A stretch of DNA of 64,000 bases from the NCBI GenBank assembly GCA_964596645.1, contig CAZQVB010000009.1, forward strand, positions 62,001 to 126,000. Reading direction: 5' to 3'. Both the position numbers and the translations under genes were made by a program. A model generated the notes under the pieces. That model searched no databases and was not told the origin of the DNA. It saw nothing but the letters and a program-made list of their open reading frames with translations. Shown here one piece after another: positions 34,277 through 42,982 of this stretch. Within the stretch, counting starts at the first letter, position 1. The number at the start of each line of letters is the position of its first letter. This DNA comes from CAVQEK01 sp964596645. Lineage in GTDB: Bacteria > Bacteroidota > Bacteroidia > Cytophagales > Cyclobacteriaceae.

Positions 34277-37200
34277 ATGCGATCTATACTTAGCGCTCTG
34301 TTTATCATCACCCTGGCCTCAGCGGCCCAGGCACAACTGTCTCTGGTGAAAGACATCAATCCCAACAGCTCCGGCATTACGGTGCGGGAAATGGTGGCCT
34401 TTAAGGGGCACTTGTACTTTGTGGCAGATGATGGCGGCGCCGAAGGTACTGAACTGTGGCGCAGCGATGGCACCGCCACCGGCACTAAGCTGTTTGCCGA
34501 CCTCTACACCGGAGGGGTAAACTCCGTTCCCCGAGAACTCACCGTAGCGGGCGATTACCTGTTTTTCACTGCCCTTGATATTGCCACCGGCCGTGAACTG
34601 TATCGCACAGACGGCACACAGGCAGGAACCCAAATGGTGGCCGACCTCTACCCCGACTTCAACACCGTAGGGCCAAGCAAGTTGACTGCGGTAGGCGATA
34701 AGCTGTTCTTTCTCGCCTTAGACGCCAATAGCGCACGCCAACTGTATGCAGTGCAAGGCACAGGCTTGCCACAACAGCTGAGCACCGAACTTGAAATTTT
34801 CGATTATCCGGTGGCCTACCGGGATAAACTGTACTTCAAAGCGCGCCTGGGCACAAACAGTGCCGGCATAGAATTGCATGTGTCGGACGGCACACCCGGG
34901 GGCACAGGTCTGGTGAAGGATATTTACCTAAATGCCAGCAACGACGGCGACCCCAGCTACCTGGCTGCGGCCAATGACTTGCTCTGGTTTGCGGCTGAAG
35001 ATGGCCGGGGCATACATCCCTGGGTGTCGGACGGCACCACGGAGGGCACACGTTTTTTGAAGGAGTTGACACCCGGTGAGCACAGCAATCCGATGCATTT
35101 CAAAGCCATGGGCAATCAAACCTTGTTTGCTGCCGGTGAAGACCAAAGCCAGCTATGGTCCTCCGAAGGCTCAGCCGAAAACACCACTATGCTCACCGAC
35201 ATCAATTCGGCATCGTTCAATCGGGAATTAGGCAATTTTACACCTGCAGAAAATGTCCTGTTTTTCTCTGCCAACACCGCCGACGCCGGACGAGAACTCT
35301 GGCGCAGCGATGGCACCACGGCCGGCACATACCTGGTAAAGGATATCTACCCCGGCAGCAGCGCCTCCCTCGATACAGACGACGATTGGCTGTACGCCCA
35401 GGGGCTCTTATTCTTCATGGCCGACAACGGCACCGCCGGTCGAGAACTCTGGCAAAGCGACGGCACCGAGGCCGGCACCAAGCTGGTGGCCGACTGGGTG
35501 CCGGGTGAAAGCAATTCTTCCCCGGGAAGTTTTGTGTGGTTCAAAAACGCCGTTTACTTCTTTGCTTTTTCAAGTGAAACCGGTACCGAACTGCACCAAT
35601 ATATTCCCCAGGATGTGCCCCCGCCGACCAAAAGCATCAGCGGCATTGTGTATCAATTCGATGCAAACGACACCAACAACAAGGACGCAAGAGTCGCAAA
35701 TGTGCTGGTAGATAACCTGAACCTCGACATGCAGGCCTATACTAATGCCAGTGGCGAATACGAAATTGTGGCCAGGGATGGTGATGAAGTACGGTTTTCG
35801 AAAGATGGGTATACGTCGTTTTTGGTCAATGTACACTATGATGAAAAATCAGTCTATGACATTCCCCTCACCAAACAAGACCCCTGTGCCACCGTAGAGT
35901 GCCCGCAGGGGCAATTTTGCTTCGAAGGCAGTTGCTATTCCAACATTACGGGCACTATTATCAATGCACTCGACTCCAGCGCTTTGGGCAATGTATTAAT
36001 AAAGAACTTGAACACAGGGGCCTCTGTCTATTCCGGGGCAGATGGCTTTTATGCCATAGATGCCTCACCTGGCGACCGGCTGCAATACCTCGCTGCGGGT
36101 TTTACAAGCCACTATTTTGAGGTGACGGATGTGCCGATTGGACACAGCATAGCCATGACGCCCGATGCCTGTGCAGGCGGGCAGTGCCCCACCGGTATGT
36201 TTTGCTACGCCGGCAGCTGCTATTCGGGCGTTTCGGGAACGGTAAGCAAGGCCGAGACCACCCTGCCCCTGGCAAATGTATTGGTGCGCAACCGCGATAC
36301 CGGGGCAAGCGTTAGCTCCGGTTCCGATGGCTTTTACGCCATCGATGCTTCCGCTGGCGATGAATTACAATTTATAAAACCTGGTTTTGACGTACATTCG
36401 GTGGAGGTAACGCAAATACCCTTTGGCCATAGCCCCGCCCTTACCAATGAAGCTTGTGGCAACGTAAACTGCCCTACAGGCATGTATTGTTTCGAAGGCA
36501 GCTGTTATGCTGCCGTTGCGGGAAATGTCAATTCCATCGGGGGCAATCCACTCGAAGGCGTGACGGTGAAAAACCTGCAAACAGGCAATACCACCTCCAG
36601 CGCTGCCGATGGTTATTATACAATAAATGCCAGCCCGGGAGATTCCCTGCAGTTCAACATGCCCGATTATCTTCTCAAAATAGTGGTAGTGAACACTGCC
36701 CCGCAGCAAATCCCGGTTGTATTGCGAGTCGATCCCTGCGCCACTACTTTCTGCGAACCTGGTCAGATTTGCCACTTCGGATCGTGCTATTCGGCCATCA
36801 ACGGTACCATTACACATGCTGAAAACGGCTCACCCATCGCAGGCGTGTTGGTTGAAAACCTGAGGCTCGATGAAGACACATTTTCGGACACCAACGGCGC
36901 TTACTTCATCGATGGACAGCTGGGCCAGGTGCTGATGTTTAAAAAGGAGGGCTACACCACCAAATTTATAGCGCTGCCTCAGGCACCCACCCAGCTCAAT
37001 GTACAACTGGAGCCGGATGGATGCCAAACCACAAACTGCCCGGGCCTCTGCCTGGGTGGCAGCTGCTACGATTCGGATGAAATTGTGCTCGGAAGGGTGC
37101 ACAACGCGGGGAGCCAACCCGTAGAAAATGTATTGATCACTAACCTGGCCACCGGGTTTCAGACCGCCACCAACGATGCCGGCTTTTTCCGGGTAATGAA

Positions 37201-38995
37201 CCGCGGCAACGAACTTTCCCTGTTTAAGGAGGGACATGCCGATCAGTGGGTACGTATCAATGGGCGTAGTTTTGTAGACATCATCCTCAACTACGACCCC
37301 TGCCGCAACATGCGCTGCCCGGACGGCCAGGTGTGCAGGGGTGGTGAGTGCTACAACCCACGCGACTCCGTGCGGGCTTTTTTCAGGATTATGGATGAAG
37401 CCCAAACGCAGCTTTTGTCCGGCATGGAAGTGACAGAACTCGGCACCAACAATACAGTACAATCGCGCAGCTTAGGCACCACCATGTATTTACACACGCC
37501 CAGGCCAAAGCTGAAACTGACCGACCCAAGCGGTAAATTCCGCGATCGAATTGTGGCCTTTGAAGCCCGCCGTGGCTATTACTTTATGCAACGGGGATCG
37601 TGCGAGGGCTTTCTTTGCCGCCTCGGAGAAATCTGCTACCAGGGCCAATGTGCCCCGGCAGGCTCCACCATTTTCTCCGGCAATGTACTCGATCAGGATT
37701 CCCTTCCGCTCAAAGGGGTGTACATAACCGACGAATCGGGCAGTTCGCTGCTCACTGACCAGAACGGATATTTCGAGTTTATATCTCATGCCCTCATCGA
37801 CAGTGCGCACATACGGGCCGACAAAACTGGTTTTGGCTCCAACCGGTTTAGCTTGGCGGCAAATACCTCAAACATCGTATCGCTCGCCAAAATTGACTAT
37901 TGCTACGGGGTAGACTGCCCCGAAGGCTATGTATGCTATTTTGGCCAATGCGTAGTGCCGGGCAATACAGGCAGCGCCGGTTCCTGCGACGACATTTGGT
38001 GTCTCATGGGTGATGTCTGCATGAACGGGGCTTGCTTTTCTCCCTGCGCCGCCGATGGGCCAGCCCTGTGCCCCGCCGCCATAGACACCGTACTGGCACC
38101 GGTAGATCCCTGCCAAAACTCGGCGTGTCCGTTCGGGATGGTGTGCTACGAGGGCAGCTGCTACGACCCCTGCTATGCCGACAGCAGCGGCCTGTGCTAC
38201 GATGAAATGAACGATCCGTGTGAAAACATACTGCCACCACCCGGCTTCACCTGTGTGCAGGGCGTAATGGTGCCCAACTGCAACCTGAACCCTGCTGCCT
38301 GCAACCAGGCCAATATATGCTCAGTGGTGTCGTGCCTGCCCGGCGAGGCCTGCTTCCAGTGCAAAGACCCCAGCGGATACAACACCTCCGGCACGGCAAT
38401 GGTATTGGGCACCCTGCAATTATCCGCTTTTAGCAGTCAGGGGCGAACATCCGAGGGCTCCTCGGCCCAGGTGATCGTATATGTGATCGACCAGTCCACT
38501 GGCCGCAAGGTGGCCATTGCGCAAACGGACGAGGAAGGCAACTTTATGTTTGATCAGCTGCCGGCAGGGACCTACGCCCTTTTTGTGCTGGCCCCAGGCT
38601 ATGTAATGCCCTCCAGCCAGCAAAGCATCAGCGTTGGTGATGGCGAGCAGGTTGCGGTTGACATCCGGTCAAACGGACGCTTGCTCGAAGTGGCACGTAC
38701 AACGGTCATCACCGCCCTAGACCCATCTGAAAATGGGCAGGCTGACCATTGGTATCCTGTACCCAACCGGGGTGACACTTTCTACCTCGACAGTGCGGTA
38801 GAGGGCGAGTCTGTGCAAATGAATGTATACAATCTGCTGGGCGAGCGCGTGCGCTCTCCGGCTGCCATCGATCGCTCTGGCGGGCAATATGTGTTAAAGT
38901 TTAGAGTACCGTTGGTACCTGGGTTCTATATTTTTTCCTGGACATCTGCGGCAAACGATGAATTGTATAGTCAAAAAATAGTAGTGAGACCCTGA
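34277..38995 (+). CDS. giant T9SS-secreted modular protein (ELWxxDGT repeats plus Cys-rich modules)
   Basis: 1572 residues. Signal peptide 1-20 (LASAAQAQ). Residues about 25-440 are at least seven repeats of the type ELWRSDGTATGTKLF/ELWQSDGTEAGTKLV, probably a beta-propeller-like fold. From about 445 a series of carboxypeptidase-regulatory-like domains (SGIVYQF..., GTIINALDSSALGNVLIKNL) alternates with Cys modules of spacing C-x4-C-x5-C-x4-C, for example CATVECPQGQFCFEGSCY and CGNVNCPTGMYCFEGSCY. At least nine modules lie between residues about 535 and 1290. Another regulatory-like domain (about 1375-1470) precedes a C-terminal sorting domain (about 1490-1572: WYPVPNRGDTFYLDS ... GFYIFSWTSAANDELYSQKI), the T9SS cargo signal. 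Likely a surface adhesin or matrix protein; function unknown. Confidence 0.88.
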   Translation: MRSILSALFIITLASAAQAQLSLVKDINPNSSGITVREMVAFKGHLYFVADDGGAEGTELWRSDGTATGTKLFADLYTGGVNSVPRELTVAGDYLFFTALDIATGRELYRTDGTQAGTQMVADLYPDFNTVGPSKLTAVGDKLFFLALDANSARQLYAVQGTGLPQQLSTELEIFDYPVAYRDKLYFKARLGTNSAGIELHVSDGTPGGTGLVKDIYLNASNDGDPSYLAAANDLLWFAAEDGRGIHPWVSDGTTEGTRFLKELTPGEHSNPMHFKAMGNQTLFAAGEDQSQLWSSEGSAENTTMLTDINSASFNRELGNFTPAENVLFFSANTADAGRELWRSDGTTAGTYLVKDIYPGSSASLDTDDDWLYAQGLLFFMADNGTAGRELWQSDGTEAGTKLVADWVPGESNSSPGSFVWFKNAVYFFAFSSETGTELHQYIPQDVPPPTKSISGIVYQFDANDTNNKDARVANVLVDNLNLDMQAYTNASGEYEIVARDGDEVRFSKDGYTSFLVNVHYDEKSVYDIPLTKQDPCATVECPQGQFCFEGSCYSNITGTIINALDSSALGNVLIKNLNTGASVYSGADGFYAIDASPGDRLQYLAAGFTSHYFEVTDVPIGHSIAMTPDACAGGQCPTGMFCYAGSCYSGVSGTVSKAETTLPLANVLVRNRDTGASVSSGSDGFYAIDASAGDELQFIKPGFDVHSVEVTQIPFGHSPALTNEACGNVNCPTGMYCFEGSCYAAVAGNVNSIGGNPLEGVTVKNLQTGNTTSSAADGYYTINASPGDSLQFNMPDYLLKIVVVNTAPQQIPVVLRVDPCATTFCEPGQICHFGSCYSAINGTITHAENGSPIAGVLVENLRLDEDTFSDTNGAYFIDGQLGQVLMFKKEGYTTKFIALPQAPTQLNVQLEPDGCQTTNCPGLCLGGSCYDSDEIVLGRVHNAGSQPVENVLITNLATGFQTATNDAGFFRVMNRGNELSLFKEGHADQWVRINGRSFVDIILNYDPCRNMRCPDGQVCRGGECYNPRDSVRAFFRIMDEAQTQLLSGMEVTELGTNNTVQSRSLGTTMYLHTPRPKLKLTDPSGKFRDRIVAFEARRGYYFMQRGSCEGFLCRLGEICYQGQCAPAGSTIFSGNVLDQDSLPLKGVYITDESGSSLLTDQNGYFEFISHALIDSAHIRADKTGFGSNRFSLAANTSNIVSLAKIDYCYGVDCPEGYVCYFGQCVVPGNTGSAGSCDDIWCLMGDVCMNGACFSPCAADGPALCPAAIDTVLAPVDPCQNSACPFGMVCYEGSCYDPCYADSSGLCYDEMNDPCENILPPPGFTCVQGVMVPNCNLNPAACNQANICSVVSCLPGEACFQCKDPSGYNTSGTAMVLGTLQLSAFSSQGRTSEGSSAQVIVYVIDQSTGRKVAIAQTDEEGNFMFDQLPAGTYALFVLAPGYVMPSSQQSISVGDGEQVAVDIRSNGRLLEVARTTVITALDPSENGQADHWYPVPNRGDTFYLDSAVEGESVQMNVYNLLGERVRSPAAIDRSGGQYVLKFRVPLVPGFYIFSWTSAANDELYSQKIVVRP

Positions 38996-39058
38996 AGAGA
39001 CTTTCGTTCTCTTCGCAATGAGTTGGATTGTGGCGCTGTTTGCTGTATACTCGCTTAT

Positions 39059-39886
39059 ATGGCCTTACTTGAGATGAGCATTTTGCCTCCAGTTGAAGAA
39101 CTGGTGCCCTATGTACGACGTGTGTTGATCACAGAAGCGCAGGATTTGAACCAGGAAATTATCCCCATTGGCCCCACAGGATTTTGTTATTTCACCTTTT
39201 CTAAATACCCTCTTAGCCTGCACTATCGGCAGCGCCTCATACGGTCAGACCGGCAATTGTACCTGGCTGGTCAGCTCAAAAATGAGCAACCGTACTTTAA
39301 AGTCTCCGGTCCTCTCTTCCATATCGGTTTGGAACTCTTGCCCTCTGCGTTGCATTATTTTTTTCAGATGAATAGCCAACAGATGGTCGATGATGTATGC
39401 ATTTTGCCCGATTTATGGCCCACAAGGTGGCAATCTTTGCTGGCGGCGCTGAACAAGTCGGCTATTCCACATGAGGTTGCTGAACTATTGCAAGAGGAAT
39501 TGATTCGCCGGCTTAGCCAGGTACAGCCCGTGGACTATATTGAAAAAAGCCTGCACATGATCTATGCGGCAAAGGGCATCATCGATATGGATACGCTTAC
39601 CTCAACGCTCCCGGTAGGCGGCAGGCAGTTTAGGCGTATGTTTGGCAAAATAGTAGGATTGTCGCCGAAGCAATATTGCAAAGTAATTCAGTTTAATGCC
39701 GTATTTGACGCGATTAACAAAGGAAATGCAAAGGAAATTCACGATCTAGCACTGAAGCATGGATACTATGATCAGGCCCATTTCATCCACGATTTTAAGA
39801 TGCGTCTTGGCCAAAGCCCTCAGGCTTTTTTTAAAAGTCGGCACTACTTTTTAAGGCACTACTTGGGCAGCTTCATAAACCAATAA
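39059..39886 (+). CDS. AraC-family transcriptional regulator
   Basis: 275 residues from the ATG at 39059 (open frame begins 39023; an ATG at 39074 is also possible). N-terminal sensor region MSILPPVEELVPYVRRVLITEAQDLNQEIIPIGPTGFCYFTF resembles the DUF6597-type domain common in Bacteroidota AraC proteins. C-terminal double helix-turn-helix: IDMDTLTSTLPVGGRQFRRMFGKIVGLSPKQYCKVIQFN and EIHDLALKHGYYDQAHFIHDFKMRLGQSPQAF. Ligand and targets unknown. It lies 63 bases after the giant surface-protein gene on the same strand. Confidence 0.9.
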   Translation: MALLEMSILPPVEELVPYVRRVLITEAQDLNQEIIPIGPTGFCYFTFSKYPLSLHYRQRLIRSDRQLYLAGQLKNEQPYFKVSGPLFHIGLELLPSALHYFFQMNSQQMVDDVCILPDLWPTRWQSLLAALNKSAIPHEVAELLQEELIRRLSQVQPVDYIEKSLHMIYAAKGIIDMDTLTSTLPVGGRQFRRMFGKIVGLSPKQYCKVIQFNAVFDAINKGNAKEIHDLALKHGYYDQAHFIHDFKMRLGQSPQAFFKSRHYFLRHYLGSFINQ

Positions 39887-39993
39887 TTGAAGGTTTGGCG
39901 CTGACCTTCCGCAAAGGTCTATTTCTTTGCGTGAAGAATTCCAGCCAACCTTAAGTTGGCTTCGCCTCGATTAGCATAGGAAAAAAATTGGTT

Positions 39994-41022
39994 TTAGCAG
40001 TTCAGCACGATTTTGCCGGTGGAGCGGCCTGACTGAAATAGTGCCAGGGCTTCGTGGCATGCATCAAAGGCAAACTCATGACCTACATATGGCTTACCGA
40101 TATCTAATTTGTTCAGCGCACCAATGATGTGGTGCATTCTGTCGGCCTGGTGGAACAGATAGATCAGGTTGAAGCCCATCACTGACTTATTTTGCTCTAT
40201 CATCTTTTGTGGGTCCAGTTTAGGTCTTTGAAGGTATTGCCACAAAAGCTTCAGATAGTTGGGCCGCTTGTTGGTTTGCCCATACTGTGCCGATCCGTAG
40301 ATGATTAACCTGCCCTCATTGTTCATTGCCAGATAATTGTCCAAGAAATAAGGGCCTCCAACGCTCTCCAGTACTACATCAAGCCCATTGTTATTCAGCG
40401 TCTTTTTCAGTTGTTGTCGATAGGCCTTGCCGCCTTTTTCTCGCACTATCCACTGGTCGTAGTTTTCCTTTTTGAGCACATCGATTTTGGCACGACTGCC
40501 TACCGTACCAATGGTGTGTGCTTTGTGGGCCCTGGCTATTCTATTGGCATATATACCCACGCCCCCGGCACCACTTTGTATAAGCACGCGTTGCCCCTCT
40601 TGTATATTGGCCAGCTCTACCAGGGCATAATATGCGGTGAGGGCCGGCACGAGGTAGGCAGCACCTTCCTGATATGACCATGCATCTGGCAAATGGAGCA
40701 GATAGCGCTGGTCGATATTGAGCCGGGTAGTGTAGGCGCCAAAGAGCGTCACACCCATCACGCGGTGTCCCTTTACAAACTCTTTAACCTGATCGCCAAC
40801 GGCCACTACTTCTCCTGCATACTCCAGGCCGGGCACGAAAGAGCCCTTTGGCGTGGCACCATATAGCCCATACATGGCAAAAATGTCGGCAAAGTTGAGC
40901 CCGACGGCCTTTATATCTACCTGTACCTCATTGGCCGCCGGATCGGCAAGCGGCTCTTGCACCAACTTCAGATTATCGATAGAACCCGCTTTTGGTTGTA
41001 TTCGCCAGGCTTTGCGTTGCAT
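39994..41022 (-). CDS. MDR-superfamily NADPH oxidoreductase (quinone oxidoreductase/VAT-1-like)
   Basis: 342 residues, no structural or catalytic zinc ligands. GroES-like N-terminal domain with VGLNFADIFAMYGLYGATPKGSFVPGLEYAGEVVAVG, and a Rossmann domain with QEGQRVLIQSGAGGVGIYANRIARAHKAHTIGTVGSRAK, the AGGVG NADPH motif. The YLKLLWQYLQRPKLDPQKMIEQNKSVMGFNLIYL segment is like that in VAT-1-type reductases. Probably reduces quinones or enals; the substrate is not evident. Confidence 0.85.
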   Translation of the reverse strand: MQRKAWRIQPKAGSIDNLKLVQEPLADPAANEVQVDIKAVGLNFADIFAMYGLYGATPKGSFVPGLEYAGEVVAVGDQVKEFVKGHRVMGVTLFGAYTTRLNIDQRYLLHLPDAWSYQEGAAYLVPALTAYYALVELANIQEGQRVLIQSGAGGVGIYANRIARAHKAHTIGTVGSRAKIDVLKKENYDQWIVREKGGKAYRQQLKKTLNNNGLDVVLESVGGPYFLDNYLAMNNEGRLIIYGSAQYGQTNKRPNYLKLLWQYLQRPKLDPQKMIEQNKSVMGFNLIYLFHQADRMHHIIGALNKLDIGKPYVGHEFAFDACHEALALFQSGRSTGKIVLNC

Positions 41023-41103
41023 AGTTTTTGGATTGATGTGTCTGTTGGCAAATTACGATAGTTCACCACGAATCAGTAGAGAGTAACTGTCTAATCTCTG
41101 TTT

Positions 41104-42111
41104 TCATTTCTTGGTCAGCCGAACTATGCTCTCCCATATATCCTGGTCTACCGGCACACCCTTTTGCATATTTTCATTGCGTATGTGCAGGGTGCGCTCG
41201 CCGGGATATCGCGTCTTTTGTTCTGGCATCGGTCGGCTGTGGTGTATATAGTTTACTATATCATTGATAGCCGTCTCATAAACGCTTGCTGACGAAAGGC
41301 GCTCAGGACGTATGGCCACAAAGATCTGGCTAATCCCGGTTTCATCGCCTTCACTGCCAATGCGTGCGGTGGACTTGCCCTGCGACAACACTGTGGCGAA
41401 AACGTCGAGCATGACCGAAAGCGCCGAACCCTTCCAATAGCCGGCAGGCAATGCCAACCCGGTATGGCGAATAGCAGCCGGATCGGTGGTCAGTTGCTGA
41501 TGCTGGTCCCAACCACCGGCGAAAGGCAACTGCTCACCCCTCATTTCATATTGCGACATTTTACCGAAAGAAAATTGCGACATCGACATGTCCAGCACCA
41601 AATGGCCTTCGGGGTGAGGCATGGCCATCACCAGCGGGTTGTTGCCTATTCTACTTTCTGCACCACCCCATGGTGCCATATTGGCTTTTGTATTCGTGAA
41701 GCAAATGGCCATAGCACCAGCATCTGCTGCCTGCCATCCGTATGTGCCGCCGCGCATCCAGTGGTTGGTATGGCGCAGGGCCACAAGGCCAAGCCCATAT
41801 TCATCGGCCAGGGCTATTGCCCGGTTCATACAAGCGTGGGCATTGTACACGCCGCTGCCCATGTGGCCGTCCCACTGCTCCATGCACTGGAAAGCATTTT
41901 CTCTGGTGGGCACGGCATCGGGCATCACCAATCCACGCTGCACATATTCTACAAAGAGCGGGAATCTGTTCAGCCCATGTGACGCTACACCGTCGCAGTT
42001 GGATTGTGTGTGTTTATGGGCGATAAGCTGTGCTTTTTCATGCTCGAAACCTATGTTCCGCAATACGTTTTCGAGCGTGGTTTGTACCTGTTCAAATGGC
42101 AGTCTTATCAT
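41104..42111 (-). CDS. yiaK: Ldh_2-family dehydrogenase, YiaK/2,3-diketo-L-gulonate reductase-like
   Basis: 335 residues of the sulfolactate/malate/ureidoglycolate family. SHGLNRFPLFVEYVQRGLVMPDA carries the catalytic His45, ALRHTNHWMRGGTYGWQAADAGAMAICFTNTKANMAPWGG and RIGNNPLVMAMP follow, and LPAGYWKGSALSVMLDVFATVLSQG near the end binds the cofactor. Residue-level similarity to E. coli YiaK (3-dehydro-L-gulonate 2-dehydrogenase) is strong from memory, including EQWD, NHWMRGGSYGWQAA and GYWKGS. Cytosolic NAD(P)H reductase of a sugar-acid pathway. The partner genes of the yia pathway are absent here; nagB follows upstream by 29 bases. Confidence 0.82.
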   Translation of the reverse strand: MIRLPFEQVQTTLENVLRNIGFEHEKAQLIAHKHTQSNCDGVASHGLNRFPLFVEYVQRGLVMPDAVPTRENAFQCMEQWDGHMGSGVYNAHACMNRAIALADEYGLGLVALRHTNHWMRGGTYGWQAADAGAMAICFTNTKANMAPWGGAESRIGNNPLVMAMPHPEGHLVLDMSMSQFSFGKMSQYEMRGEQLPFAGGWDQHQQLTTDPAAIRHTGLALPAGYWKGSALSVMLDVFATVLSQGKSTARIGSEGDETGISQIFVAIRPERLSSASVYETAINDIVNYIHHSRPMPEQKTRYPGERTLHIRNENMQKGVPVDQDIWESIVRLTKK

Positions 42112-42140
42112 TGTTGCTCTCTCTTAGGCCGAGGTTATGA

Positions 42141-42950
42141 TCACTGGTTGGGCAATTCGTTTTGTATGATGCGTTCAATGTTTTTGAAATACCTGACCGT
42201 TTCTGCTTTCAGCTCCAAGGTGGCGTCATCATCGCATACCAGTATGGCATTGGGGTGCATTTGCAGCATAGATGCCGTCCACATATGGCTGATGCTGCCT
42301 TCGAGTACTTCGCGCAGCGCCCGGGCTTTGTTGTACCCACTGATGATGAGCAACACCTCGCGGGCATCCATGATGGTGCCTACGCCAACAGTGAGCGCCA
42401 TTTTAGGTACATTGCTCATGTCGTTGTCGAAGAACCTTGAGTTGGCCTTTATCGTGTTAAAATTCAGTGTTTTGATGCGTGTGCGTGATGAAAGTGAAGA
42501 ACCAGGCTCATTGAAAGCAATGTGTCCATCGGCGCCAATACCTCCCAGAAATAACTCAACACCGCCGAAGGCGGCGATTTTTTTTTCGAAATCCCTGCAT
42601 TCTTCCTCCAAGTCATTGGCCTGCCCGTTCAGTATGTGAATATTGCCTGCTGGTATATCGATGTGATCGAACAGGTGAGTCATCATGAAATGCCGATAAC
42701 TCTGCGGATGAGTTGGTGGCAGCCCTACATATTCATCCATATTGAAAGTGATGACATGTTGAAAAGACACATCCCCATTTTGTACATGCCGGATGATGTA
42801 CTGGTAGGTGGATAAAGGCGATGAACCTGTAGGCAGACCCAATACGAAAGGTTTGTTTTCAGATGGTGCAAAATCTACAATGCGTTGCACCACGTAAGAA
42901 GCTACCCATCGTCCTATTTCTTCATAGTTTTCTTTAATGAACACTTTCAT
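42141..42950 (-). CDS. nagB: glucosamine-6-phosphate deaminase
   Basis: 269 residues, full length. Converts glucosamine-6-phosphate to fructose-6-phosphate and ammonia in the cytosol. LGLPTGSSPLSTYQ binds phosphate; Asp72-Glu73 (TFNMDEYVGL), Asp141, His143 and Glu148 (IGADGHIAFNEPGSS) are the catalytic set. It shares strand with the YiaK-like gene downstream, so aminosugar and sugar-acid catabolism may be cotranscribed. No NagA, transporter or regulator is adjacent. Confidence 0.95.
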   Translation of the reverse strand: MKVFIKENYEEIGRWVASYVVQRIVDFAPSENKPFVLGLPTGSSPLSTYQYIIRHVQNGDVSFQHVITFNMDEYVGLPPTHPQSYRHFMMTHLFDHIDIPAGNIHILNGQANDLEEECRDFEKKIAAFGGVELFLGGIGADGHIAFNEPGSSLSSRTRIKTLNFNTIKANSRFFDNDMSNVPKMALTVGVGTIMDAREVLLIISGYNKARALREVLEGSISHMWTASMLQMHPNAILVCDDDATLELKAETVRYFKNIERIIQNELPNQ

Positions 42951-42982
42951 AGCTATGCCTTGATCTTAGTTAGGTGAAAGCA

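Noticed and set aside
38994..39014. 7-bp hairpin GAAGAGA/TCTCTTC just after the giant gene
   Set aside because: No T tract follows, so termination is not supported; it might be chance.
39910..39985. Short hairpins GACCTT/AAGGTC and GCCAAC/GTTGGC between AraC and the oxidoreductase
   Set aside because: No T run follows either stem; not strong enough to call terminators.
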